The notes under the pieces are model-generated. The model ran no database searches. It was not told the origin of the DNA and was given only the letters and a program-made list of their open reading frames with translations. Positions 11,965 to 24,100 of a stretch of DNA of 64,000 bases are shown piece by piece. The translations under genes were made by a program, and so were the position numbers. Origin of the DNA: Planoprotostelium fungivorum (taxonomy: Eukaryota > Evosea > Variosea > Cavosteliida > Cavosteliaceae). The DNA lies in the NCBI GenBank assembly GCA_003024175.1, contig MDYQ01000088.1:35688-99687 (forward strand), in the 5' to 3' direction. Positions within the stretch are counted from its first letter, which is position 1. Every line of letters starts with the position of its first letter.

Positions 11965-12723
11965 ATGGGAGCAGATGGAGGCTCTATTCCTCGTCGCGAG
12001 GAGCTCGTAAAAGTAAAAGCAAAAGCAGAGAAAGCGGACCCCAAAGAACTAGAGCGCATCAAATGGTCGATCTGCTCTATCAGTAAGCAACCTTTGAAGG
12101 AACCTATTGTGGCCTGCTTCCTTGGAAATCTCTACAACAAAGAGGTGGTGCTCAAGCACTTGATCGAGAAGACAATGCCTGAGACCTTCTCCCACATCAG
12201 ATCTTTGAAAGACACACTCAACCTCCAATTGAAAGCCAACCCATTGTTCGTTTCTGATTCCGCAGAGGAAGTCCCAAAATTCATCTGCCCCATCACTGCA
12301 GTAGAAGTTGGAAAAAACTACAAGTGAGTCACATCTGTTGTCTATAGCCCATAGAATTAACATAATCAGATTCGTGGCGAACAAAAACTGCGGATGTGTG
12401 TTATCAGAGAGAGCGGTGAAAGAGTGCCCATCTGAGGTTTGCATGGTTTGCAACAAGCCGACAACAATGGATGACTACCTCAAGATTCACCCTGAAGACG
12501 AAGAGAGAGAGAAGATGAAAGAGAAGCACAAGAACGCTTCCAAGAAGGTGGCGTATGATCATCGACTCTCGGTTGATAAGTTGAACAGATCAAAAAACGA
12601 AAGAAGGATGGAAAAGAGAAGGAAGTCGATGGAACGAAGAGATCGAAGAAGGGCAATAGTGCAAGTGAACCACTCAAGAACGACACGATTCAGTCGAAGG
12701 AAGTCATCACCTCAGTTGTATAA
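11965..12723 (+). CDS. RTF2: Replication termination factor 2 homologue
   Basis: RTF2 acts at stalled or terminating replication forks and in RNA processing in the nucleus. The protein starts MGADGGSIPRREELVK, the hallmark N-terminus of the family. It continues with the RING-like zinc module: WSICSISKQPLKEPIVACFL, GNLYNKEVVLKHLIEK, then CPITAVEVGKNYK, intron, FVANKNCGCVLSERAVKEC and CMVCNKP. A second intron (AAG/GTGGCGTATG...TTGAACAG) skips to a Lys-rich tail (IKKRKKDGKEKEV) and a short Ser/Thr end, stop TAA 12721-12723. About 215 residues, somewhat shorter than human RTF2 (306), mainly in the tail. Cys pairs of the second half-site are intact. Confidence 0.92.
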
Positions 12724-12975
12724 AATTCCGTTTTGTTAGACTCTCGCGAATCAACGTCTGTACTAGTATCGTGATTGTGAACTCATCAGCGAAACACCTT
12801 ATTTAGGTCTCCATGAGAGTAAATAACATCCGTTTTTGTAAACTCCCTAGTGACATTGTGGCTACCATAGTGAGCTTGGACTCCACAGGTCGCCAAGATG
12901 GTGTGGCAATGACCAAATGGCCATCTTGTCTACAACGTTACAGTTTCAATTTGCGGGCCGAAAAATACGATCACC

Positions 12976-13802
12976 ATGAGGTCTCAGCGTGCATCTCTCT
13001 CTAGGCATCAATTGACGACTTATTTGTCAAAAATTGGCTACGTCTGCAGGAAATTAGTGGATGATAGAGTCTCCATCATTCTAGCCGCACTCCACTTGGT
13101 GAGTGGATCGGACAGACGCATCAGCTGAACAGGTTCCAGATTGCATTCATTCTCATCGCGGTTGGGTTTTCGATTTTTTTCAGAGGTTACGACTTCTCTG
13201 TCGACCAGAGCGATGAGAGGTGGATCTACCCATTCATCTGGACTTTTGTTGTCATCGGGCTGTTTATTGGCATAGGCTCTCTCATCGTCTCGTCCTTTGA
13301 ATTCCACTCCAGGACATTGATTGCCATATCCTCTTCCCCATCTGTACGATCGATGATCTTTAACTGATGACACTATCCCTTGATCATAGCTCTACACACC
13401 CTTTTCATGACCTTCCTCTGCTTCATCATGTTCCGTTCAGAGGAAGACAACCAGGCTAAATCAGCCTGCGGCGAGTCTGATGCAGGTATCAACCAACGTT
13501 GTGTTTATACAAAAGATGGACAGCAGATCTGTGGACTCGAGGTATTTTCACTTCTTCATCTTGTATATTGAATCGATTTACAGATACGAAACTTGTGTCT
13601 TCAATTACAAAATGGTTTCTGGACGTCGTTCTTCGGGTCTATACTCATGATCGCCACTCATGTGAGTCCACCCCAGCGACAGAGTCACTCATGTGAACAG
13701 GTCTTATTCATCACGATACTGTGCGTAAGAAGAGCCACGAAGATGGGAGAGAGGAAGTCAACGACGCGGCCGCTGATGGCTTCGAGAGAGGCAAACAGAT
13801 AA
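12976..13802 (+). CDS. Tetraspan membrane protein, unknown family
   Basis: Not recognised. The likely start (12976) gives a short basic N-terminus (MRSQRASLSRHQLTTYLSK). An intron (TTG/GTGAGTGG...GTTCCAG) leads to the first membrane segment (IAFILIAVGFSIFF). Then come RWIYPFIWTFVVIGLFIGIG, LHTLFMTFLCFIMF, a Cys-bearing loop (CGESDAGINQRC, CGLE) and a fourth segment (FFGSILMIATHVLFITILCV), ending with a basic tail ERKSTTRPLMASREANR. Topology resembles MARVEL/claudin-like tetraspans, but no signature decides this. The join between the second and third membrane segments (13330-13390) does not keep frame with any GT-AG intron I can see, so an exon border or a base there is uncertain. Confidence 0.5.
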
Positions 13803-13862
13803 ACTTTTACTCTCTCTTGTTCCTCTCGTTGAAAGAAGATGAATTGCATCGACTCAAATGTA

Positions 13863-15984
13863 TTAAGAAGAGAGAGATGCGATGGAGGAGAGGACCTTCT
13901 CAGAGAGGGGATAGTGTGTCTTCAATTGCAAGAGGTCCAGTTGAGATTGTAAGAGAGAGACGACCTGCTCGTGTCATGAGACACGATGAGACAAGATAGA
14001 GACAGATAGAGACGATGAGACATGATGATGCAGATGAGACAATATAAAGACGATGAGACATGATGATGCACCTCCGTCTGACGTGATGAAAACTGTATGG
14101 CAACGGAAGAGGGAGAGGGATAAGTGGGCGCGATGTCAACGGAACACTCGATCTCTTCCTTGTCTCTCTTCAGGATGCCCTTGCATCGAACGTAGCCCTC
14201 TTTCGGGGAGGGGACTTCCTTCCAGGACATCAATTGGACGGACACGCTGCCCGGGGTGGATGGATGAGACTCTCGGTATTCGTTCTGTGCTGCGTCCATG
14301 ACTTTCGTCTTCTCTTGGAGGCTGCTCAGCTCGTGCTGGAGGGACACTCGATCGTTGTATCGGTTTCTCAGAGCTAGACGTGATTCGTCAATACGGTAGA
14401 GTAGTAATGAATCGAGTAGATGGTAATAAAAAGCAGATGAAGAGTGTAATGCAGTAGATAGTGAGTAGATAGTGGATGCAGTGGATGACTGATACAGCAG
14501 ATATGTATGTAGTGTAGAAGATGATGAATATAATGAACACAGTAGATAGTGAATATACATATGTGATCTCACCATGGATGGCAGTGAGCACGGGGATGTT
14601 GATGAGGTGACTGTCCATCTCCTCTCTGTTCCCCGTATCCGAGGGAAGAAAGTACAACTTGCAAAGTCCTTGCACCCACTTGTACGGTCTCCCGTACTTC
14701 ACATTCTTAATCTCATAATCCTCCCTGTCCTCGTCAGTCTCTCCCTCTTCTCTCCTCTCACTTTGAACTATCCAGTGGGTTCGGTGAATGACTTCCCTCA
14801 TCGAATGGAAAGAGGGAGGTCAGCAGGCCCACCGTGTTGCTTCGTACGGTGACGTAATTTCGCTGCGTGTCGTAGAAGAAATCGACGGCGTACGTCTTCT
14901 CTGTGATGCGTCAGCTGATCCGATGATGAGTCATCACCTTTCGAACTCATCGTTATGTAAGAGGGAGACATCTATCGAGGTCATTTGTCATGTGTGAAGG
15001 ATGATGATGAGATCACCTGATCGCCCTTGTGTGAATCATCGAGTGCATGGATGGTCACTTCCATGGAGATTTCTTGACGAATCAGTCGAAGTCTCTTCGT
15101 CGTGCCCACCTGGATGGCTCTCCATGGCAACGAGTGTGGAGTGGTACAAGATGTAGAGTGGGGTGGGTAGATCCTTTGCCAGTGCGATCTGCTTGAGTTG
15201 AGGCACTCCGCTGGATCCGTAGACGGCCTCTTGTATAGTTCCACTCAACTGAGGTCCTTCAGTCAAAGATGATGCATGGAGATGATGATGCATAGAGATG
15301 CATCGCATGCGGAGGGTCTATGTGAACCACACGTCACCTTGTATATGGTATCGATCTTCGATTGGAGTCCCAACAACATCTTCCTCTGGTTCATCGTCTT
15401 CTCTGTCAGTTCCTTCTTTTTGCTGGTCAACCTCTCTGACTCGATGCATAATCTTGTATCCCTATCAGAATGTTTCGTGATTCACTTGGTACCTCTTTCG
15501 TTCTTGCATCTCGTGGTGATACTGTTGGATCCTCTTCTGGTGGGGATCCGTGGATTTACTCTTCAACTCAGTGGAGGCCACTCGATCAAATTCTTCTTCA
15601 GATATCAATTGCACCTGATTTTATGTCAATCTCAATTCGATACACAAATCATACTCGATCGATGGCGGGTGTTGAGAAGTTTTGGCAGCTGTTGATCTCT
15701 TCCCTCAATCTTGCCTCTTCGTATCGCAGAGATTTCTCTTTCTCCAACAGACTCTTCAAAGATATTCCTTCATCTGATTCCGTTTTGATCTGCGATAGCT
15801 TCTCTTTGTGTTTGTCGATTCTCTGATAGAGTGATCTGTTCTCCCCTCTCAACAACAACACAATTGCCTGTGCTTGTTGTTCCAGCTCTTTGGTCGACGC
15901 ACCATTTTTCTTGGCTTCGAGGATCTTGATGAAGGTAGTCTGTAACGATTGGATCTTCTCCTCTAGGTCTCTGCAGACTTCCAT
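13863..15984 (-). CDS. THOC5: THO complex subunit 5 homologue
   Basis: THOC5 is a core part of the THO/TREX complex, coupling transcription to mRNA export in the nucleus. The start (15982-15984) gives MEVCRDLEEKIQSLQTTFIK, and an N-terminal coiled coil follows (KELEQQAQAIVLLLRGENRS, LSQIKTESDEGISLKSLL, ARLREEINSCQNF). It ends in FDRVAS-type text and HQKRIQQYHHEMQERKRY, the region of THOC5 that binds THOC7. The C-terminal part reads RVSLQHELSSLQEKTKVMDA, VQLMSWKEVPSPKEGYV and VDIAPTYPSPSSVAI, a beta-rich RWD-like domain. The last exon ends LDLLQLKTHYPLSEKVLSSI. One intron (about 14395-14570) and another (about 13985-14085) are enlarged by simple repeats. It shares a 125-bp divergent promoter with transketolase. 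Confidence 0.82.
13985..14085. repeat. Simple repeat in a THOC5 intron
   Basis: Imperfect tandem copies of GACGATGAGACATGATGATGC-like sequence enlarge an intron to about 100 bp, twice the local norm. Confidence 0.6.
14395..14565. repeat. GTAGAT-rich low-complexity intron of THOC5
   Basis: Degenerate repeats of AGTAGATAGTG / AATGAATCGAGTAGATGG type. Reading frames across it are not conserved-looking, so it is taken as intron. Confidence 0.5.
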
Positions 15985-16109
15985 CGCGACCTGATGTGAT
16001 GAACCTCCCGAGGCGGGCCGCTCGGAGTACTTGATTCTGCGACTTCCGAAGGTTTTTCCTTTGACGTCACAAGGCCTCTCAGAAGAAAACAAAACCAATC
16101 AACACCAAC
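15985..16109. promoter_or_regulatory. Divergent promoter region, THOC5 and transketolase
   Basis: 125 bp between head-to-head start codons. It contains a TGACGTCA palindrome (16065-16072), a perfect CRE/ATF-type site, in the middle of the interval. Confidence 0.5.
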
Positions 16110-18488
16110 ATGGAGCAGAAGGCAATCAACACTATACGTTTACTTGCAGCAGATACTGTTCAGAAGGCCAGCAGCGGACATCCTGGAGCTCCCATGGGTA
16201 TGGCACCGATGGCCGTGGCCCTGTGGACCAGACTGTTACGCTACTCACCTCACAACCCTCGCTGGGTGAGTCTCTTCCACTCCATTCCACTCACCTTCTA
16301 CAGTTGGGAAGAGACAGATTCGTTCTGTCTAACGGACACGCTTGTGCCCTGCAGTATGTTCTGATGCACTTGACTGGATTCGAAGAGTTCACTCTCGATG
16401 AGCTCAAGAACTTCCGTCAGATCGGCAGCAAGTGAGATCCTCTACTGTGTGAAGTCACTCACTTCATCTCAGGACCCCCGGACATCCAGAGAATGCCATG
16501 GTAGAGAAGGGAGGTATCGAGGTCAGCACCGGTCCTCTCGGGCAGGGTCAGTCTTGATATACATCGAGCGTCACTGATTCAGATGAAAGGTATCTCCAAT
16601 GCCGTCGGTCTCGCAGCTGCAGAGGCCCATCTGGCAGCCGTTTTCAACAAGCCCGATTTCCCCATCGTCGACAACTACACTTACGTCTTCTGCGGTGATG
16701 GTTGTCTCCAAGAGGGTGTCTCGAACGAGGCCTCTTCCATCGCCGGTCATCTCGGTTTGGGAAAGCTGATCGTCCTCTATGACGACAACAACATCACCAT
16801 TGACGGAGAGACCGAATTGTCCTTCACAGAGGATGTCCTCGCTCGTTACGCCGCCCTCGGCTGGCACACTTCATCCTTTGCCGACGGAGATCACGATGTC
16901 GATGGTCTAGTCAAGGCCATCGAGGCCGCCAAGGCAGTCAAGGACAAGCCATCCATCATCAAGGTCAAGTGAGTCTCTCCACCCCATCCGCATCACGCCA
17001 TCTGATCGAACGACAGGACCACCATCGGATTCGGCTCAAAGAACCAAGGAAAAGAGAAGGTACACGGAGCTGCCCTGGGTAACGACGACATCCAAGAGAT
17101 CAAGAAGAAGTGGGGATTCGACCCCCAGCAGACCTTCCAAGTCGATGACGACGTCAAGTCCTTCTTCCTCTCTCAAGTCGAGAAGGGAAAAAAGAACGAG
17201 GCCGAGTGGAACAAGTTGTTCTCGGCCTACGAGGCGAAATACCCCGCAGAGGCGAAGGAATTCATCCGAAGGACGTCGGGCAAGCTACCAGAGAACTGGA
17301 AGGCATCCCTTCCCACCTGGAAGCCGACCGACCCTGAGAAGGGAACTCGTCAGTTCTCTGAGACGGTCATCGGTAAGCTGGCCGAGGTCCTCCCCGAGCT
17401 CGTCGGTGGATCAGCCGATCTCAACCCTTCTTGTCTCACGTACCTAAAGTGCTCTACTGATTTCCAGAAGGTGAGAGGGAGAGGGTGGATGGTTTCTGAG
17501 GGAGGGTAGGGTGCGTACGCCGGAAGAAACTTTAGATTTGGAGTGAGAGAGCACGGTATGGCGGCTTTCCTCAACGGTCTTGCGGCTTATGGAGGCCTCA
17601 TTCCATTCGGATCTACCTTCTTGAACTTCATCAGGTGATCTCTCCCTTCATCTCATCATCATCATCATCTCATCATCATCTCATCATCATCATCATCTCA
17701 TTCCCTCATCATCATCTAATGATCATCATCATCTGATCGTCTCAGTTACGCCATGGGAGCCGTTCGCCTCTCTGCCATCTCCGATTTCGGAGTCCTCTAC
17801 ATCATGACCCACGACTCCATCGGTCTCGGTGAGGATGGACCCACCCACCAGCCCATCGAAACCCTCGCCATGCTCAGAGCCCTCCCCGGCATCAACGTCC
17901 TCCGACCCGGAGACGGTAACGAGACCTCCGGTGCCTACGCCGTTGCCATAGAACACAGACACCGTCCATCCGTCCTCGCCTTCTCTCGTCAAGCTTGTGC
18001 AAATCTACCGGGGACATCCATCGAGGGTGTCGCCAAGGGAGCTTACATTGTCAAGGAGGCTGATGGAGGCAAGCCACAGCTGACCATCATCGGTTCCGGC
18101 TCGGAGCTGTGCCTCGCGTACAAGGCAGCCGAGCTGCTGAGCGATCTGAAGGTGAGAGGGTGTCCTCTTTAGAGGTTGACGGGAGTAGGTCAGAGTCGTG
18201 TCGATGCCATCGTGGGAGCTCTTCAGAGAGCAGACGGAATCGTACCAGGAGTCCGTGCTGACTGCTGGCGTTCCAGTTCTCGCCGTGGAGGCCGCTTCGT
18301 TTGTGGGATGGAGGGAGTACTCGCATGCAGTCATCGCGATGAACTCGTTCGGTACGTCTGGACCTTACAAGGAGGTTCTGAAGAAGTACGGATTCACGGT
18401 GGAGAACGTGGCAGAGAAGGGAAGGAAGGTGTTCGAGTACTACCAGTCCCACCCGGCTCACGATCTCGTCAAGCGTGTTCCCTTCTAA
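16110..18488 (+). CDS. TKT: Transketolase
   Basis: Transfers two-carbon ketol units with thiamine diphosphate in the pentose phosphate pathway. It opens [20 protein letters not shown] and [18 protein letters not shown]. The substrate and cofactor motifs follow: [25 protein letters not shown], then [20 protein letters not shown] and [19 protein letters not shown] (the GDG...N thiamine/metal motif). The pyrimidine domain has [34 protein letters not shown], and [20 protein letters not shown]. The C-terminal domain ends [14 protein letters not shown] to [11 protein letters not shown]. About 690 residues, full length. Seven introns are visible, including one enlarged by CATCAT repeats. Motif order is the eukaryotic/yeast type. 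Confidence 0.97.
17640..17742. repeat. (CAT)n-rich intron of transketolase
   Basis: Tandem CATCATCATCT units fill an intron lying between the exons ending FGSTFLNFI and starting [10 protein letters not shown]. Confidence 0.7.
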
Positions 18489-18643
18489 AGAATAAATGGT
18501 TTGGAGATTTGATTGATGATGGGTGCATGATGTTGATCGGTGTGATGATGGAGGTGTTGTCTCTTGAATGGTGGAAAGAAAGGGGTGGGCCGAAATGTGC
18601 AACTACAACGGGGACATTGTGGTAGTTCAAAGAAAACATCACC

Positions 18644-19423
18644 ATGCAAACGGAGGACACAGCACACGAGAACATTGCATCTCAGGTGCCGCACGAAGAA
18701 ACAAACGATATCAGAGAACAGTCAGGTGCTTCACAGACGACGCAGGCCAATCATACTACAGCGGAGAAGACAGCTCATACGTTCGATTGTAATATCTGTT
18801 TCGATTCTGTGAGTTCACCTGTGATATCTCTTTGTGGCCATCTATTCTGGTGAGGCGAGATGTGAGAATGAAATTTGACATCAGCAGCTGGCCTTGCATA
18901 GCTCAATGGTTAGAGGCACCGCACAACGCGTCACAGACTTGTCCAGTGTGTAAGTCTGTACTGACTATCGACAAACTCATACCCGTCTACGGAAGGGGTG
19001 GCGATTCTGTCGATCCAAGGTGATTGAGAATCGATCTTCCATCTGAAAGATCTGATCGCCCATAGATCCACTCCTAGACCAGCTGCCAGAAGAACAGAGC
19101 CTCCCAGCAGGGTGACACCTCATTACGTCTACACATCAGACATTCATTTCCTTCATGTTTGTGGCTCATCTTTGCTGTAGGGTTCGTATTATCCTGGATT
19201 TGGAGGTGTTCAAGTTGGATTCGGTCCACTCCTGTTCGGTCCCTTTGTTGGTTATCAATATGTGAGTTGATTTCATTTGCATCCACGAATGCAAAGATGT
19301 TGATCGATCGAATAGCAATGGCCACCGAGAGATGGGACAGAGCCTCGATCGGACAGCGAGATCATGTCGCAGCGTCTGCTCATCATCGGCCTTGTTTTGG
19401 TCTTCCTCCTCTTCTTCCTCTGA
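18644..19423 (+). CDS. RNF185: RNF185/RNF5-like membrane RING E3 ubiquitin ligase
   Basis: Small tail-anchored E3 of the ER and mitochondrial outer membrane, acting in ER-associated degradation. After a disordered start ([13 protein letters not shown]), the C3HC4 RING reads [21 protein letters not shown] (across an intron), [33 protein letters not shown]. This spacing and the IPVYGRG tail are the RNF185/RNF5/RMA1 signature. A Pro/Gly linker follows ([19 protein letters not shown]), then a C-terminal membrane anchor ([16 protein letters not shown]). Four exons. AATAAA begins 6 nt beyond the stop. Confidence 0.9.
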
Positions 19424-19966
19424 TGAAATAAATCGTCATGTACATAAGGATCAACTGTGCTGGGCAGTGGGTTGATCAACAGAGACGATCCACATTGTCG
19501 CGCCGTTCTATCTCGTGATGTGTGTCCGACTTCAAATGAATGCAAATCAGAAACACACGCATTCATTCGCACCGGTCAATATCGATGGATTGATTATTCA
19601 GTCCTCTCCATCCTATATCCTCTCTGCCTTCTTCAAGGTACCCCTACGCATACACTTATCCGCCTTTTACTCGTCCGTCACGTGTCTCGTGAAAAAGAAT
19701 CTCTCACCCGTCGACATGGTCGAGGGCACAATGGCTGCTCCGCATGTGTACGTGCATCCTCTATAACGTGAAATAACATGACAGGGCACCGCGTCACATC
19801 TAGATTGTTGGTTCTGAGAGACAGGAGATTGTATCGCGTCCATTTGTTAACAGCCGTAGAACGAATTTCCACGTTCTGTTCTGCTTCTGACAATGAAATG
19901 TGTTCGGGTCGTCATCGAAAGTCTCATAAGCAGCCATCCGCCCTTAAAACAGACACGAAGCCCAAC
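19424..19966. other. Intergenic, 543 bp, nothing supported
   Basis: Short open frames on both strands lack domain signal, consistent splice sites or codon pattern. It must hold the promoter of the secreted-protein gene at 19967. Confidence 0.4.
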
Positions 19967-20685
19967 ATGAGAAACCTCATTATCTTGTCACTGTTCTGTT
20001 TGTGCTCTGCTCGCTTCATCGAGACCACTCTCCACCGACAAGAGTCCTGTGAAACGGTCAGATCCAAACGCTACTATGCTCAGCCCTCTTGCCAGCTCTA
20101 TGGACCTGTGACCGTCCTATTCAATGTTTCAGGCGGTGGAGACACCATCACTCTCACACGCGTGACGGACAGCCCCCTAAATCCCATCACTGGTCCTTGT
20201 CAGACGACTCACGATAGAGAGATCTCCATCACGACTCTCGGACTTCATCGATGCAGTGGAAACTACAGCTTCGCTCCGAATGAGACGTTCGCCACGGTGG
20301 ATGAGATCCCATTACAGTATGGCAACGAATCAGTGGTCATAGGGTTCTATACCGATTCAGCTTGTACCACAGTAAGGATTTCCGTTCATCCACACTCTGA
20401 TCCCCGCAGTTGGGATTCATCCAAACTCAAGATGCCAAATGCAACTCCACCATGTATGGCGTCAACGAATGTGTCAAGATCAACGATGACGCTTTCTATC
20501 GGAGGATGTGTGGAGATGGACTGTCAGAGTTGCAGAAAGGCCTCCTTCCATTTTCTCCCATCACACCTTCTACCGATGTTTCAAGATCTACAAGGGCCAC
20601 ACCTACTGAGACGCAAAGCGGTTCCAACTTCATTCTTCCCTCTCTGTTCGTGATGGCTGCAGCCACTGTGACTGCTTTCCTGTAA
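19967..20685 (+). CDS. Secreted or GPI-anchored Cys-containing protein, unknown
   Basis: Not recognised. The ATG at 19967 gives a signal peptide (MRNLIILSLFCLCSARF). The mature part has evenly spaced cysteines (QESCETVRSKRYYAQPSCQL, GPCQTTHDREISI, LHRCSGNYSF, YTDSACTT, then an intron, AKCNSTMYGVNEC) and several N-glycosylation sequons, as in extracellular proteins. It ends with a Thr/Ser-rich stalk (STRATPTETQSG) and a hydrophobic C-terminus (FILPSLFVMAAATVTAFL) with no charged tail, which fits a GPI-anchor signal. One intron is placed at about 20372-20409. About 225 residues. Confidence 0.65.
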
Positions 20686-21115
20686 GCACAAATGAAGCAG
20701 ACGGAACACTCTTTGCATCCATTCTTCTATTTTCATCCATAGTCTTCGTATGCAATTGTTCTCTTGAATGCAATACGTATGCACAGTTCTCATTGTGTGG
20801 AGTAGGGATAGTGAACGGGAGGCAATTCATCTATGCATCGGTTCGTCCGTTCGATCAGAAGTGGTCGCTAGGAGGCCGTCAAGAGGGATGACAAGGATTT
20901 GAAATGATCCGGCAGTTTGAAAAGAGGGCAGACCATTGAATCTCCGGTGAGGAATGGTGTCCTTTTCATACTTAGAACACGAGTGATGTATTGGACCCGT
21001 TGTAGTTGGACAGATGAAATCGCAGTGGGATGACAGTGTGCTTGCGACACCACACACGAAAAGTTCCGAAGACACACCCGCATCAGAAGACATCAATCGC
21101 AAGCATCCTCGAGCG
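20686..21115. other. Intergenic, 430 bp
   Basis: A minus-strand open frame of 155 codons (20827-21294) overlaps the signal peptide of the next gene and shows no recognisable content. Taken as chance; the promoter of the LRR receptor should be here. Confidence 0.4.
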
Positions 21116-24100
21116 ATGAAACTAGAATCCTTCCTGCCCGTCATCTTCACCTTCACCCTATTTGTGACGGTGTCACAAGCCGATATTGCGGCCTTAATGC
21201 AGGGGATCTGGTCCTCTTTGGAGGGTGAATGAACCAAAGGTTTATCTATTCTGAACTCAATGACAGGACCGTCTATGTACTGGCGGGGTATCAACGTGAG
21301 TTCATCCGCCCTCGTTCCTTCTTGTCATCTGCAGCCGCACGATCTTTTGGAGAAACTTCTCATCATCTCTCCTTCATCATATTCAACGATGGAATCAAAT
21401 TTCGAGTGAATCTCTTCCAGGTCTGTAATTCCACTGACTACGTCGGCGTGGCCTGTGATACCACCCAATCCTGGCCGGTCAGAATTGTACTTCGCCAGAA
21501 TCTCAACGGAACTATTCCTTCCTCCATCGGTAGCTTGATCAATCTCACCACCTTGGACCTCTCCACCAATTCACTCGCGGGGCCCATTCCATCCTCCATC
21601 GGCAGCCTCCGCTCCCTCCAATATCTCAGATTGCGCTCCAATCGACTCGATGGTCCCATTCCATCCACCGTTGGAGATCTCTCCTCCATCAGAGAGTTGG
21701 ACTTGAGCAACAATCGACTGCAGGGATCGATCGCGGACACCATCGGTCACCTCAACTCTCTCCTTTCGCTCGATCTCAGTGGCAACAGATTGAACGGATC
21801 GATCCCCACCTCCCTTGGAAGTCTTTCCTCCCTCACCGCATTAGATCTCTCTTCCAATTCGCTGACGGGATCTATTCCGTCCCTCATCGGTAACATCATC
21901 ACCCTACAATCTCTCAACCTCTACTACAATCAGCTCGGTGGATCCATACCATCTTCCTTCAGCAATCTCAGCTCTCTCAACAACCTCGCAATGTATGGCA
22001 ATCAACTCAATGGAAATATTCCATCACTGATGGACGGTCTCACCCAACTTGAATTTTTGGATCTCTCTTCGAATCAATTTGATGGAATCGTTCCATCCCT
22101 CGGCGGATTGCGAAACCTTCAGACTCTTTCTCTCGTGAGATTCATTCTACTTGTCTGTAGATCGGCGTGACGAGCGACAGGCCAACAACTCGTTAATTGG
22201 TTCTCTCCCTGATTTCGTCTACAATCTGACGGGTCTCACGTCTCTATACCTCGATACGAACCGATTCAACGGCACTATATCTCCGTTAATCGGTAACTTG
22301 GCAAAGCTCACCACTCTCTACCTGCACGACAATCAACTCGGTGGAAATATTCCCTCTACCCTAGGTAACCTCAGTGCCCTGCAGTTCCTTCACATGTCCA
22401 ACAACCAATTGAACGGATCGATCCCTTCTTCGATTGCGGGCCTATTTTCTCTTAAATATCTCTACCTGTACAATAATCAGCTGAGCGGTCCGTTGCCAGG
22501 TGATGAATAGTGATTCACCAAACACTGAATGATGAGTTGCAGGCGATTCGATCATCAATCTACCACAACTGAGGGATCTGAATCTGCAAAATAATTCCCT
22601 GAATGGCACCGTGGTGGGAAGGAATGCCAGTCTACCCGCTCTACTGTATCTCAATCTGTACGACAATGATTTCACTTCGATGCAGTTCATCAATGTCACT
22701 AACGCCTGCAACATCGCTGAAAATCCCTTCAATTGCTCTCCTCCACCGAACGTGTCTTCCAACTGCGCTCAGAGTATCAGTGATCTCAATTGTGCTTCTA
22801 CTGCCGACCCTGTCACTACACGGTCCACTATTGAAATAGCCACTGCCTCGATCACTATATCATCTTTAGACTCCCCTCAGTCAACGACATCAATCACCTC
22901 TATCATCGGTACTCTGTACTCTAACAACACGATCATTTCAACTGCACAAGCTCAGGTGAAAGAAACATGAATAGAAGATGGATTGATCATGGAAATAGAA
23001 CATATTGAATAGCACGGTTCAAAGTGCGGAGGTGAACCAGAGGAGAGATGCAGAAGGAATCCTGAATCTTTTTAGGCCACCCAGATCATTTCAGCCGTCA
23101 TTCTCGCTCTTCTACGCAACACATCGTCATTTGAATATCAATCACGAGATGTGTTGATCAAGCTGCAGACGTTTAATCTCACCCATATCATCCAACAGAA
23201 GATACAGAGCAGCATCACCGATCGAAACATATCCGTATCCCTTCCAGCTTCTATATTCACATCTCAGAGAGGTGATCACCTCTCATCCCTAAATGGCTAA
23301 GCTTTTCAGATTCAATCTCCGTATCTCTCTCCTCCATATCTTTCAACCCCTTCACATCCATCAAGAACGAAACGATGTGATTCGTTGCGACCCTTCGCAT
23401 CATCTGTTGACATCGTACAGATACAGTGATGTGGTAGGTGTTAGCGTATATTCTGGAACGAGAGAAATCGAGGTCAGAGGAACGAACGAGCTGATCAACA
23501 TCTCCATGGGCGCTATCCGTGATATCCCTTTGGCTTACGGTGAGATGAAATACATCTTCACATCGCAAAACAAAGTAAACTGAAATGGAGATTAGCTCCG
23601 ATGTGTCAGTATTGGAACGAGAATGATTCTCAGTGGTTGAGGGACGGATGCAGTCTCGTTATAGACGGTAACGTGGGCATCTGTCAGAGCACCCATCTCA
23701 CGAATTTCTCCATCGGAATCGCACCCGTGGAAGCTGCACCGACGTCAGATGGGAGCTCAAAGAAATTGATCATCATCATTGTCTGTACTGTGATGGGAGC
23801 CATTTTACTCTCCGTCGTCGTTGGCTTGATCATCTATCTCCGATTGTATCGATACGAGAAGGTGAGATGTTATCAGACATATGATGATCGTTGTCTCACT
23901 CTGAAACAGGGAGAAGAGGATGTGTCCATGTCGATGGTTTTAGACATCGATGGAATCGAGTGGAAGGAGAAGATTGCCGAGACGAATCACGGCCAAGTGT
24001 GGAGGGGTACGTACAAAGAGACGACTGCAGTTGTTATCAGAAAATGTCTACCAATCTTCGGCATTGCGAAGGAATGTGATGTATTGAAGGTAATGTGATT

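Noticed and set aside
18886-18920. tRNA A-box-like string (TAGCTCAATGGTTAGAGGCA)
   Set aside because: It lies in the RING exon and codes for IAQWLEAP in frame. No acceptor stem, anticodon arm or T-loop (GGTTCGA) is present at the right distance.
20827-21294. 155-codon minus-strand open frame
   Set aside because: It overlaps the signal peptide and first exon of the LRR receptor and has no recognisable domain or splice support.
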